Source: Charina bottae (taxonomy: Eukaryota; Chordata; Lepidosauria; Squamata; Charinaidae). From it: a stretch of DNA of 64,000 bases. Below, one piece after another: positions 22,901 through 33,511 of the stretch. The stretch's first letter is position 1; each line of letters opens with the position of its first letter. A program made the translations under genes and the position numbers. The stretch is from positions 10,789,001 to 10,853,000 of the forward strand of contig JALMGJ010000025.1 of assembly GCA_023362775.1 (NCBI GenBank). The letters are read 5' to 3'. Under the pieces are notes generated by a model. It was given only the letters and a program-made list of their open reading frames with translations, searched no databases and had not been told where the DNA came from.

Positions 22901-24023
22901 AAATTAGACAGACAGAAAGATTTTATGTGCACAGTTATTGTCAAATTCATGATGGAAAAGACAAACTGATCCTGAAGCAGTGTGTTGTTTAACACAACTC
23001 TGCCTTATCTCCTTTACACTTATCCACTTTTTAGGAAAGAAAGTGTGCAACAACTTCCAATCTGAACATGGGTGGACAATCTTCATGAAATTCTAGCAGC
23101 CTGTTATCAAAGTGCAATGTTTTAATTATAGATACTGTAATGCAACACTGCATTCCTGATAAAGAATGGAAACAAAATGGCTGGATGAAATTTAATTTGT
23201 ACCCTTAAAGCATTTTATTTATATCATGTATTTTGTTACTCTGCATCAAAGACAACTTCTGTTCTTATCTCCATCTCCCCACCCCACCCCCACCCCAAAC
23301 TACAGTTACAGTCTACAGTTAGAACTATCTCACTGCCTTTCTTCTCCTTTTGAGGGACAAGTAAAACCTTCTGCACATTTGCCAGCCATACTGTACACTA
23401 AGAAGACAAGGATGTTCCAACAGAGGTAAGAGCCCCATGACTGAATCTATGGTAATCTCAGTCAGCTCAGAAGATGATGAAGCTAAATGTTAAAGCTAAG
23501 GAAAGGATACAGACAAAACAAAGAGAAAGAGCTGAGATCTGAGTGAGGGGGTGGTCAAGTTGATGGCAAGGAGCAAAGGAAATGCTCAAAAGAGCAGTCC
23601 AAAGAAGTCAAACATAAATAGACTAGACTAGGAAGGAAGATAAAACAGTTTGGCAGGAGATCCTGGAAATGGATTTCTTTCAGAAGAGAGAGAACCAAGG
23701 CCAAAGACTGTCAAAAGAAATAAGTCCATCGAAGGAGACTTGGAGTCTGAGAGGTTTTCCTTCTTAAAGCCAAGAGGCATATACTACTGCATTTAATTAG
23801 GGACGCTCTCCTTTTGTTGCTTTCAGAGTCATTTCCCAAAGGGAAATTATGTTTCTCTTCAATGTATAATAAACTATTTCACACAATGACTCAAGCCCAT
23901 CCTGCCTACTTCACTTGGAAGGAGCTATGTTTTATTATTTATTATTTATTTCTCCATTGCTCCTGTTAAAAAAAGCTTACCTAAGGTCAATAGGGATTTA
24001 ATGTTCTAGATTCTATCTCCACA
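22901..24023. other. Unassigned DNA
   Basis: No supported gene. A C/A-rich patch occurs at about 23275-23300. Confidence 0.4.
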
Positions 24024-24078
24024 CATGTATGTATGTATGTATGTATGTATGTATGTATGTATGTATGTATGTATGTAT
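24024..24078. repeat. (ATGT)n microsatellite
   Basis: About 13 uninterrupted ATGT units. Confidence 0.95.
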
Positions 24079-25380
24079 AGTATCAATTTTCTCTAACATG
24101 GTACTTTCAAGATGCATAGTGATTTCAACTCCCAAACTTTCCAGTCGGTGTGGCTATTGAATTCTTTCTGCTTAATAAGTTTTGGAATTAATTGTTCATA
24201 TAATTAAGGAGATTGGTGAATTGATAGCCTGGGGCAGGGAGGGGGTCCTTCCTTCTTCCAATTAATTCATTTATCATACCCTCAGATCACAGTATTTAAT
24301 GATGCCCTCTCCTCTAGCTTTAGTTCAGTTCATTATGTACATTTGTATTTTGCTTTGAATCAGGAGTTTTGCTGGATAAATTAAGTCCGTTTCATCCAAG
24401 AGGAGTATGATGATAGTTTCCCATTTCAAGGCACATTTGACTGACAAGGTTAGAGTTAGGGTTAGGATTGTTCCATATTTTGTGAAGGGGAAAAGCAGGT
24501 CCTGATTCACTTTATTATTAGCTGGATCATATTCTTTTTTCAGGCAAAGCAGCTATAGGCACTGAGGAAACATCTCTGCTTTTATTGATTTAACACTTGA
24601 ATTGGATACCCTTATATGACTTGATATTACTGAAGAGGCTGCCATTTCATTAACTTTGGGAGGAATTCAATTAAATAATACTGATTATTGTTTCCAACCT
24701 GCCTGGTGATAGACTTCAGGAAATGAGGGATGAGACCAGGAGATTTCTAGCATTGAGGGGGGGGGATATTGCTTAAAAAAAGAGTTTTGAATCACCTTAG
24801 CTTTGTTTGTCACCTGATGGCTCTAGACGGAGCATTTCTTATGAGGCTTTAGTATCCCCTTCCTGAGCAAGGCCTCCATTTTTTATTATAAGAGACAGTT
24901 CATCATCTGCTGCAAATAGAAGTCAATGATTGTTACAAAACTGACAGAAAAATAAATTGGGGTCTAGGGAGAGCTGTAAAAATCATTCCAAAATCTGTCC
25001 GGCTTTATCCAGCTATTATTAGAGGAAATAAAACCTACTTCTCCATCACTCAAGTATTGAATAATGTAAACATTTCCATTTCTGCAATATGTTACCTCTT
25101 ATTTGTCCATTCTTTCTGAACAGCAGGTATAGTACTCAACTGTCAACGTCTGTAAAAATGATTTGAGCAACTGTTAATAGACTCATGATGAACCCCCAAC
25201 CTTTTGCCCTTATTTCATGAAAAGATACACAGTGATTCTATTACAGGGTTTCTTAACTGTTTGGTTAGAATGCCTTGTGAAGCATGAGATGATCTACATA
25301 TTTGATCCCAATTTTTAAAGGATTACAATGGGGATTCATTTTGAAGGGATTAATTTATAAGCGCTTCTCTAATCCCCAAG
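24079..25380. other. Unassigned DNA
   Basis: Contains a short TTAGGG-like stretch at about 24449-24467 and a G9 run near 24759. No supported gene. A (GT)n tract follows at 25382-25408. Confidence 0.4.
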
Positions 25381-25418
25381 AGTGTGTGTGTGTGTGTGTG
25401 TGTGTGCGTGTATATATA

Positions 25419-25644
25419 GTTGTTGTTGTTGTTGTTCAGTCGTTCAGTCGTGCCTGACTCTTCGTGACCCCATGGACCATAGCACGCCAGGCCTTTCTGT
25501 CCTCCCCTGTCTCCCAGAGTTTACTCAAATTCATGTTCATTACATCAGTGATGCTATCTAACCATCTCATCCTCTGCTGTCCCCTTCTCCTTTCGCCTTC
25601 AGTCTTTCCCAGCATCAGGGTCTTTTCCAGTGAGTCCTCTCTTC
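25419..25644 (-). mobile_element. Bov-B LINE, short 3' fragment
   Basis: The complement ends with the Bov-B 3' terminus (GAACGACTGAACAACAACAAC type) and includes the last coding block (DSLEKTLMLG-type) before breaking off at a (TATG)n tract. It is nearly identical to the corresponding part of the full-length copy 280 bp away and in the same orientation. Confidence 0.88.
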
Positions 25645-25657
25645 ATGTATGTATGTA

Positions 25658-25737
<80 letters not shown>
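25645..25737. repeat. (ATGT)n-(GT)n-(AT)n compound microsatellite
   Basis: Three consecutive simple-repeat blocks at the truncated 5' boundary of the short Bov-B fragment. Confidence 0.95.
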
Positions 25738-25743
<6 letters not shown>

Positions 25744-25931
25744 CCTATCAAATTAGCATGATGGGAGATTATCAGAGATATATTTGTTTTACAGTCTCAA
25801 ACTGTAGATCTTTAGATAGATCTAAAACTTCACCGCTTTGCTGTGAAGACCTTATAGGTGCTCCTTTTCCCATTCCTAGATATTTCTGTAAGTTCCTGTA
25901 TGTTCCTCATAAAAAGACATTTTTTTGTTGT

Positions 25932-27650
25932 TCAATCGTTTAGTCGTGTCCGACTCTTCGTGACCTCATGGACCATAGCACACCAGGCCTTCCTGTCCTC
26001 CACTGTCACCAGGAGTTTACTCAAATTCATGTTCATTACATCGGTGATGCTATCTAACCAACTCATCCTCTGCCGTCCCCTTCTCCTTTTGCCTTCAGTC
26101 TTTCCCAGCATCAGGGTCTTTTCCAGTGAGTCCTCTCTTCGCATTAGGTGGCCAAAGTATTTGAGCTTCAGCTTCAGCATCTGTCCTTCCAATGAGCAGT
26201 CAGGGTTGATTTCCTTTAGGATTGACTGATTTGACCTCCTTGCAGTCCAAGGGACTCGCAAGAGTCTTCTCCAGCACCACAGTTCGAAAGCATCAATTCT
26301 TCGGCGCTCAGCCTTCCTTATGGTCCAACTCTCACAGCCATACATTACTACTGGAAAAACCATAGCTTTAACTATACGGACCTTTGTCGGCAAGGTGATG
26401 TCTCTGCTTTTTAATATGCTGTCTAGGTTTACCATAGCTTTCCTCCCAAGGAGCAAGCGTCTTTTAATTTCATGGCTGCAGTCACCGTCTGCGGTGATCT
26501 TGGAGCCCAAGAAAATAAAATCTGTCACTGCTTCCATTTCTTCCCCTTCTATTTGCCAGGAAGTGATGGGACCAGATGCCATGATCTGAGTTTTTTTAAT
26601 GTTGAGTTTCAAGCCAGCTTTTGCACTCTCCTCTTTCACCCTCATCAAGAGGCTCTTTAGTTCCTCTTCACTTTCTGCCATTAGGGTGGTATCGTCTGCA
26701 TATCTGAGGTTGTTGATATTTCTCCCGGCAATCTTAACTCCGGCTTGTGATTAATCCAGCCTGGCATTTCTCATGATGTACTCTTCATATAAGTTAAATA
26801 ACCAGGGTGATAATATACAGCCTTGTCATACTCCTTTCCCAATTTTGAACCAGTCGGTTGTTCCATGTCTGGTTCTAACTGTTGCTTCTTGACCCGCACA
26901 CAGGTTTCTCAGGAGACAGGTAAGGTGGTCTAGTACTCCCATCTCTCTAAGAATTTGCCACAGTTTGTTGTGATCCACACAATCAAAGGCTTTAGCGTAG
27001 TCAATGAAGCAGAAGTAGATGTTTTTCTGGAACTCTCTTGCTTTTTCCATGATCCAGTGAATGTTGGCAATCTGATCTCTAGTTCCTCTGCCTCTTCGAA
27101 ACCCAGCTTGCACTTCTGGTAGTTCTCGGTTCACAAACTGCTGAAGCCTAGCTTGTAGGATTTTGAGCATAACCTTGCTAGAAGGTGAAATGAGCACAAT
27201 TGTACGGTAGTTTGAACATTTTTTGGCATTGCCCTTCTTTGGAATTGGAACGTAAACTGACCTTTTCCAATCCTGTGGCCACTGTTGAGTTTTCCAAATT
27301 TGTTGGCATATTGAGTGCAGCACTTTAACAGCATCATCTTTTAGGATTTTAAATACCTCAGCTGGGATACTGTCTTCTCCACTAGCTTTGTTGTTAGTAA
27401 TGCTTCCTAAGGCCCACGTGACTTCACTCTCTAGGGTGTCCAGCTCAAGGTCAGTGACCACACCATCGTATTCATCAGGGATATTAAGATCTTTCTTGTA
27501 TAGTTCTTCTGTATATTCTTGCCACCTCTTCTTAATCTCTTCTGCTTCTGTTAGGTCCCTGCCTTTTTTGTCCTTTATCATGCCCATCTTTGCACAAAAC
27601 GTTCCCTTGATATCTCCAATTTTCTTGAAGAGATCTCTAGTCTTCCCCAT
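25932..27650 (-). pseudogene. Bov-B reverse transcriptase and C-terminal region, disrupted
   Basis: The complement frame from 27650 starts MGKTRDLFKKIGDIKG. It shows NKASGEDSIPAEVFK, PIPKKGNAKKCSNYRTI, the motif A region FCFIDYAKAFDCVDHNKLW (about 26980-27040), then a stop at 26826 where an Arg codon (CGA) is expected before QGCILSP. Motif C YADD is at 26691-26702. The C-terminal part has LKLNIKKTQIMASGPITSW, FPVVMYGCESWT, and the end HEVTKSRTRLND at about 25932. A further break lies between the two frames near 26750. The catalytic Asp residues survive, so inactivation is by few lesions. Confidence 0.92.
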
Positions 27651-27733
27651 TCTATTGTTTTCCTTGATTTCTTTGCATTGTTCATTTAAGAAGGCCTTCT
27701 TATCTCTCCTTGCTATTCTCTGGAAATCTGCAT

Positions 27734-28640
27734 TCAGTTGGCTATATCTTTCCCTTTCTCCCTTCCTTTTGCTTCCCTTCTTTCCTCAGCTATTTGTAAA
27801 GCTTCATCAGTCAGCCACTTTTCTTTCTTCCATTTCATTTTCTTTGGGATGGTTTTAGTTGCTGTCTCCTGTACAATGTTACGAACCTCCATCCATAGTT
27901 CTTCAGGCACTCTGTCTACCAGATCTAATCCTTTAAATCTATTCCTCACCTCCACTGTATATTCATAAGGGATATGATTTAGGTCATACCTGAGTGGTCT
28001 AGTGGTTTTCTCTACGTTCTTCAATTTAAGCCTAAATTTTGCGATAAGAAGCTCATGATCTGAGCCACAGTCAGCTCCAGGTCTTGTTTTTGCTGATTGT
28101 ATAGAGCTTCTCCATCTTTGGCTGCAAAGTATATAATCAATATGATTTCGGTATTGACCATCTGGTGATGTCCATGTGTAGAGTTGTCTCTTGTGTTGTT
28201 GGAAAAGAGTGTTTGCTATGACCAGCTTGTGCTCTTGACAAAACTCTATTAGCCTTTGCCCTGCTTCATTTTGTACTCCGAGGCCGAACTTGCCTGTTAT
28301 TCCGGTTATTTTTTGACTTCCTACTTTAGCATTCCAGTCCCCTATGATGAAAAGGACATCTTTTTTTGGTGTTCTGTGGTTTTTGAGGTTGTACCCCAGT
28401 ACTGCCTTTCCCACTCTTTTATTGATTATGAGAGCTACTCCATTTCTTCTAAGGGATTCTTGCCCACAATAGTATATACCTTATAATCGTCTCCTGAATT
28501 AAATTTGCCCATTCCTGTCCATTTTAGTTCGCTGATTCCCAAGATGTCGATGTTCAATCTTGTCATCTCATGTTTGACCCCATCCAGCTTACCTTGATTC
28601 ATTGATCTTACATTCCAGGTTCCTATGCAATATTGTTCTT
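27734..28640 (-). pseudogene. Bov-B endonuclease (APE-type) region, disrupted
   Basis: On the complement: GTWNVRSMNQGKLDG and ISELKWTG (the metal-binding Glu) near 28530-28630; then RNGVALIINKRVGKA, FIIGDWNAKVGSQ (GDxN motif, about 28335-28370), HIDYILCSQRW and GSDHELL (catalytic Asp-His, about 28055-28075). There is a stop just before GTWNV near 28640, a frameshift near 28480, and another near 27755 before the linker. YNLKNHR runs directly into TPKKDVLF, whereas family members have about 40 residues between these blocks, so an internal in-frame deletion is inferred. Product not functional. Confidence 0.85.
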
Positions 28641-29005
28641 TACAGCATCAGACTTTCCTTCCACTTCCAGACACATCCACAACTGAGCGTCCTTTCGGCT
28701 TTGGCCCAGCCGCTTCACTCTTTCTGGAGCTACTCGGAATTGCCCTCCGCTCTTCCCCAGTAGCATATTGGACACCTTCCGACCTGAGGGGCTCATCTTC
28801 CGGCATCATATCTTTTAGCCTTTTGATACTGTCCATGGGTTTTCTTGGCAAGGATACTGGAGTGGGTTGCCATTCCCTCCTCCAGTGGACCACGTTTTGT
28901 CAGAACTCTCCGTCATGACCTGTCCGTCTTGACCTGACTTCATTGAGTTACACAAGCCCCTTCGCCACGACAAGGCAGTGATCCATGAAGGGGAAAAAGA
29001 CATTT

Positions 29006-29984
29006 ATATTAGAGCAAATAAACCCTTGCCCTTGGTAGTGATGATGGGAAGATACAATAATATCTCCTACCAGTACCACCTTTGTTCAGACACTCGAATT
29101 GTGTGTGACTCACACACTACTAAACTGGCATCTTAAATGTATTGTGCCACTTGTCAGTAAATTCTCAGACCAACCTTAATTCAGAATTACAGATTGGCCA
29201 TTGTTAGATCTATCAAAACCTCCAGGAAGGTTGCAACATTCCTAGCAGTTGCTCCTATATTGGTTTTGGTTTTGATTATTGTTTTCTTACTTGTTTTATT
29301 GTTTTAATATATTGTAAGTCACCTAGCATTGCTTGACATTTGAGCCATCGTATACATTGAGGAAATAAAAAAAATAAAACTAAATACATCGCTGTTAGAA
29401 GTTGCTACAACAAACTAAGTATGGATCCTGTTTTGTACCCATCTTTATGAAGCTTTATGACTGATTTGTGTTTCATTTTTATTGAACTTCGTATATGAAG
29501 TTTGTCTCACCATGGCAATTCCAACTAGAAAATGTTAGGCCTGACCCATATATATAATTTCTGAGTCTTTGTTATGGAAGTTGGTGATGAAGTTAAAATC
29601 CTATGTCTGTCTGTCTGTCTGTCTGTCTGTCTTGGTCCATTTATCAATTTTTTTTAAAAAAAAATCAGTTATATTTGGTACATAACAAAACTGACAACAT
29701 TGACATTCCCCCCCCCCAAAAAAAAAAACTCATGGTAAGCTTGAGGGGCAAATGTTTACATATATTTAGGTGTGCTAAGACAATCTAATTTTTTTTAATT
29801 CTGCAAAAATTTGGCAGGAAATCACACATGTAATGTTCAGTGATTTCCTGCTTAATTTAGTTTTGTGCTCTCTGGAGATTTCAGAAGTGTAAAGAAAGCG
29901 ACCACATGAAGATTGCTTACCTCTGAACTAATTGGCACTCAAATTATTAGACAGCATGTTATACAGCAAGTAAAAGTCTCCTTT
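29006..29984. other. Unassigned DNA with (CTGT)n tract
   Basis: A (CTGT)n microsatellite lies at about 29603-29633, with C/A homopolymers near 29708-29730. No supported gene. Confidence 0.4.
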
Positions 29985-30185
29985 AAATTGAACTCCACTC
30001 CTGAAGACTTCATGAACAGGTCTATGTAATTTCCTTGGCAACAGTACAAAAAAAGTTTGCCATTGCCTTTTTCCAGGATTTTTTTTTAAATCCACAATCT
30101 AAACATGATTCCCTGATGGTTTCTTATTCAGGTATTAGCCAGATATGACCCTGCTTAGCTGTTTTAGATCTGACAGGGGCTACCA
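29985..30185 (-). mobile_element. 5S-rRNA-derived SINE, diverged
   Basis: The complement head reads GATCTAAAACAGCTAAGCAG then GGTCATATCTGGCTAATACC, matching the internal promoter half of vertebrate 5S rRNA in order and spacing. The other end (GTTGCCAAGGAAATTACATAG and GAAGTCTTCAGGAGTGGAG) resembles the Bov-B-like tail of squamate SINEs. It is not a 5S gene: the head is partial and followed by SINE body. Confidence 0.65.
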
Positions 30186-30769
30186 TCCAGCTGTATGAAG
30201 GCCAACCATTATGAATTTACTCAAAATTCTCATGAATATGTGTAACTCTCTAATTATAGAGGCTTTTCTGAGGCATGTCTATAATATACATATTTTATGT
30301 TCATTTCTTCATAGAAACATTTTTGCAAATGATTTCCCCAATCACATTTATGTTGAACTCCTATGATCCTTATCTTTTATAAACTTTTTTTTCTTTAACA
30401 TGCTTTATACTATGTTGTTTTTAATGGTAAACTGCAGTATAAAATTCACAAAAATATATAATCATATTTAGCATTGTTTGACGTATATTTTATGAGATCA
30501 AGAATTAAAGGAAAGTTAAGTAAGCTTCTCTCCTTTTCTATTTTTCACATAAGGGTTTTCATAAATGTGTTCTATCACCCTTCAGCACCATACTGTAAAT
30601 TTAAAACATGCACATGCATACATGCATGCATACATGTACACACAGACAAGAAAAAGTATATTCATTTTTGTTCATGTTATGCACATCTTTCCATAATATT
30701 CACACTTGCACTTGCTTTTTTACAAAATACAGTTCTGTATGTGGTTTGTAAGCTGAAAGATGCATCATA
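30186..30769. other. Unassigned AT-rich DNA
   Basis: No supported gene or repeat. Confidence 0.4.
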
Positions 30770-31092
30770 AAATTCAGAGAAATGCAAGAGAGACAGAGAC
30801 AGAGAGACAGATCTCTTGTCTCATCCATGTATGGTTTGTTCCAGTAGCCCACTTATCATCAGATGGTCCTGGTTCCCCAACATCTGGTGCAGACCTTGTT
30901 AATCCGGGTGACATCCGAGCCAGCATGACTCTCTTAGTTCGTGTCACTCTCATATTTGAGGTAGGCAGGTGAAGCATTAGGGGGTCTTTGCTCAAGGACC
31001 CCTACTGGTAAGGTAGGTACCAGCTGGGATTCAAACCCCGGTCTCCCGCATCAAAGGGTGGTGCTCTAACCATTATGCTATCAGCTGCTCTC
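30770..31092 (-). mobile_element. Probable tRNA-derived SINE of unnamed family
   Basis: The complement begins with a tRNA-like head: A box TAGCATAATGGTTAGAGC, an anticodon-arm-like CCACCCTTTGATGCGGG, and B box GGGGTTTGAATCCC. About 230 bp of non-tRNA body follow (for example GTCATGCTGGCTCGGATG), running into a GAGACAGAGACAGAGA-type simple tail at about 30787-30812. No TSD was found and there is only one copy in the window, so this is less certain than the other SINEs. It abuts the R4 fragment. Confidence 0.45.
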
Positions 31093-31271
31093 TATATACC
31101 ACACTAGACTATACCACACTAGACAGGACCCGAGGTACAGACTGTGCACAGAGGCCTCAGAGACAGTCCAACACGTAGTGGCAGGGTGTAAGATGCAGAC
31201 AGGAACAGCATACACTGAAAGGCACAACCAAATAGCTGGCATTCTGTGCAGGAATATCTGCACAGTGTATA
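31093..31271 (+). mobile_element. R4-type LINE fragment, part 1 (zinc motif side)
   Basis: Encodes YRLCTEASETVQHVVAGC followed by TAYTERHNQIAGILC, the CCHC-type region that precedes the R4 endonuclease. The first Cys of the motif is Tyr here. The copy continues at 33073 after the hAT insertion, so both parts are one element. A 15-bp direct duplication (ATACCACACTAGAC) marks its left edge near 31096-31125. Confidence 0.75.
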
Positions 31272-31352
31272 GGCTAGACCAGGGGTCGGCAAACTTTTTT
31301 TGCCGGGAGCCATTTTGACATGCTCGTGCACATTTTGAAGTGCTCGAGAGAC

Positions 31353-31475
31353 AGGGGGCGGGGTTTGTGGGTGGGGGCCAATCGCGTGGAAGGGGGCAGG
31401 GTTTGCGGGCAGGAGCCAATCGCGTGGAAGGGGGTGGGTTTTGCGGGCGGGAGCCAATCGCGTGGAAGGGGGCGG
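31353..31475. promoter_or_regulatory. Three 38-bp repeats with CCAAT box and GC box
   Basis: GCCAATCGCGTGGAAGGGGG occurs at 31377, 31415 and 31453 with an exact 38-bp period, each copy followed or preceded by GGGCGGG-type sequence. CCAAT plus Sp1-like motifs in a CpG-rich setting are promoter-like. Activity is inference only. Confidence 0.45.
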
Positions 31476-31559
31476 GGGAGGTTTGGAAGAAGAAGGGAAA
31501 GAGAGGCTCGACTGCTTCGGCCGCGGTGCTTCCAGGTTGTCGCTGCGGCGGCAACAGCT

Positions 31560-32757
31560 GCCCCTTCGAAAGGGCAGGCTCCGGGGACCCCGAAAATGCC
31601 CTCAGTTTAGGCAGGGAGGCTGCGCGCAAGCTGCCTCAGCTGTTCTGCGGGGAGAATTTCCACCCCAGGGCAGCGTGTGCATGTGGAGAGGGGAGGTTTC
31701 TGCCTCCCTGCCGGAACCGAGGGCATTTTCGGGGTCCCCGGAGCCTGCCCTTTCGAAGGGGCAGCGGCAGCAGCAGCTGCAGTGCTGCCCCTTTGAAAGG
31801 GCAGGCTCCGGGGACCCCAAAAATGCCCTCAGTTTAGGCAGGGAGGCAGAAACCTCCCCTCTCCACATGCACACGCTGCCCTGGGGTGGAAATTCTCCCG
31901 GCAGAACAGCTGAGGCAGCTTGCGCGCAGCCTCCCTGCCTAAACTGAGGGCATTTTCGGGGTCCCCGGAGCCTGCCCTTTCAAAGGGGCAGCACTGCAGC
32001 TGCTGCTGCCACTGCCCCTTCGAAAGGGCAGGCCCCGGGGACCCCGAAAATGCCCTCGTTTCCGGCAGGGAGGCAGAAACCTCCCCTCTCCACATGCACA
32101 CGCTGCCCTGGGGTGGAAATTCTCCCCGCAGAACAGCTGAGGCAGCTTGCGCGCAGCCTCCCTGCCTAAACTGAGGGCATTTTCGGGGTCCCCTGAGCCT
32201 GCCCTTTCAAAGGGGCAGCACTGCAGCTGCTGCTGCCGCTGCCCCTTCGAAAGGGCAGGCTCCGGGGACCCCGAAAATGCCCTCGGTTCCGGCAGGGAGG
32301 CAGAAACCTCCCCTCTCCACATGCACACGCTGCCCTGGGGTGGAAATTCTCCCCGCAGAACAGCTGAGGCAGCTTGCGCGCAGCCTCCCTGCCTAAACTG
32401 AGAGCATTTTCGGGGTCCCCAGAGCCTGCCCTTTCGAAGGGGCAGCACTGCTGCTGCTGCTGCCGCTGCCCCTTCGAAAGGGCAGGCTCCAGGGACCCCA
32501 AAAATGCCCTCGGTTCCGGCAGGGAGGCAGAAACCTCCCCTCCCCACATGCACACGCTGCCCTGGGGTGGAAATTCTCCCCACAGAACAGCTGAGGCAGT
32601 TTGCGCGCAGCCTCCCTGCCTAAACTGAGGGCATTTTCGGGGTCCCCGGAGCCTGCCCTTTCGAAGGGGCAGCACTGCTGCTGCCGCTGCCCCTTCGAAA
32701 GGGCAGGCTCCGGGGACCCCGAAAATGCCCTCGGTTCCGGCAGGGAGGCAAAAATCG
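31560..32757. repeat. 227-bp tandem array with internal palindromes
   Basis: Units begin at about 31920, 32147, 32374 and 32601 (period exactly 227). Each contains GAGGGCATTTTCGGGGTCCC...CCCTTTCGAAGGGGCAGC followed within about 20 bp by its reverse complement, then a spacer with CTCCACATGCACACGCTGCC. Preceding sequence (31560-31919) holds one further palindrome flanked by the spacer in opposite orientation. Copies differ at only a few positions, including CTG/CTGCTG length changes at the palindrome centres. Confidence 0.95.
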
Positions 32758-33072
32758 CGCGTGCAGGCTGCCGGGCTTCCCGACGCACAGCTGATTGGCG
32801 CGGAGAATTTCCACTCCCTTCAGCGCTTCCGGCTTGTCACGCGACACACAGTTTGGAAAGCCCTGCCCATCGTCAAGATGGCTGCCGGAGACGGCTGCCA
32901 GGTTGCCAGGGGTATGCCCACAGCAACGCACACCATGCCCGCTGCCGCGCCTGCCCCGCCACACTCGCTGAAGCGCCACGCCCGCCACGCCTGCCTGCGG
33001 AAGAGCCACACTCAAGGGGCGAAAGAGCCGCATTTGGCTCGCGAGCCGCCATTTCCAACCCTTGGGCTAGAC

Positions 33073-33511
33073 ATTCCCAAGTCCAGATGGGAGATTCCAC
33101 AGAATTGTGGAGAATAACAGGGCTAAGATCCTGTGGGACTTCTGGATCCAGATGGACAGGCAGGTACTGGCCAATCAACCAAACCTCATGGTCATAGACA
33201 AGGACCAGAAGACAGCAGTGGTGATAGTTGTAGCGGTGCCAAGTGACAGCAACATCAGGAAGAAGGAGTATGAGAAGTTGGAGAAATACCAGGGCCTGAA
33301 GGAGGAACTAGAGAGGATGTGGAAAGCGAATGCCAAAGTGGTCCCAGTGGTGGTAGGAGCACTTGGGGCTGTGACTCCTAAGCTGGGAGAGTGGCTCCAA
33401 CAGATCCCAGGAAGAACATCAGAGCTCTCTGTCCATAAGAGTGCAGTGCTAGGAACAGCTAAGATACTGCGCAGAACCCTCAAACTCCCAGGCCTCTGGT
33501 AGAGGACCCAA
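33073..33511 (+). mobile_element. R4-type LINE fragment, part 2 (endonuclease and 3' end)
   Basis: The open frame 33107-33502 encodes the restriction-like endonuclease end: KILWDFWIQMDRQVLANQPN, VIDKDQKTAVVIV, VPSDSNIRKKEYEKLEKYQG, VVGALGAVTPKLGEWLQQIP, and the terminal LRRTLKLPGLW with stop. Compared with the copy at 49 kb, two presumed catalytic acidic positions have changed (PD to PN; VVID to VVIV), so even this intact frame should be inactive. It continues the fragment at 31093-31271. Confidence 0.85.

Larger units (their letters stand above)
25923..28993 (-). mobile_element. Bov-B LINE, nearly full length
   Basis: This 3.07-kb element lies between perfect 12-bp TSDs, AAAAAGACATTT (25911-25922 and 28994-29005). 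On the complement it opens with the Bov-B 5' leader (CCCTTCATGGATCACTGCC), continues through apurinic-like endonuclease, reverse transcriptase and C-terminal regions, and ends with GTCGGACACGACTAAACGA TTGAACAAC. Bov-B is an RTE-clade LINE abundant in squamates and ruminants and known for horizontal transfer. This copy has several stops and frameshifts and is not autonomous, but its 5' end and TSD show it inserted essentially whole. It could have supplied machinery for the Sauria and 5S SINEs whose tails resemble its 3' end. Confidence 0.95.
31280..33064. mobile_element. GC-rich non-autonomous hAT transposon inserted in the R4 element
   Basis: The 1785-bp unit starts CAGGGGTCGGCAAACTTTTT and ends AACCCTTG, the imperfect complement of CAGGGGT. 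GAGCCA/TGGCTC blocks near both ends are typical of hAT termini. It is flanked by a perfect 8-bp TSD, GGCTAGAC, at 31272-31279 and 33065-33072; removing the element plus one TSD restores the R4 reading. There is no transposase. The interior is strongly GC- and CpG-rich: three 38-bp CCAAT/GC-box repeats, a 227-bp tandem array with internal palindromes, and a right segment with an inverted CCAAT (GATTGGCGCGG, about 32792) and a YY1-like AAGATGGCTGCC (32875-32886). Overlapping open frames on both strands are by-products of the repeated GC-rich sequence. Confidence 0.93.

Noticed and set aside
24449..24467. Possible interstitial telomeric repeat (GGTTAGAGTTAGGGTTAGG)
   Set aside because: Only about two TTAGGG-like units; too short to support telomeric origin.
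26320..27858. Plus-strand frames across Bov-B
   Set aside because: Antisense of the minus-strand Bov-B polyprotein.
30120..30180. 5S rRNA gene
   Set aside because: Only a diverged part of 5S is present, joined to SINE tail sequence.
30990..31092. Functional tRNA gene on the minus strand
   Set aside because: A and B boxes are present but the acceptor ends do not pair and the sequence runs into SINE-like body.
31560..32757. Regularly spaced repeats resembling a CRISPR array
   Set aside because: Units are 227 bp, nearly identical throughout with no unique spacers, and lie in a eukaryotic transposon.
31441..33197. Many overlapping 84- to 214-codon frames on both strands of the GC-rich hAT element
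   Set aside because: They repeat with the 227-bp DNA period, occur in several frames and both strands, and follow from GC-rich sequence with few stops. No protein family resemblance.
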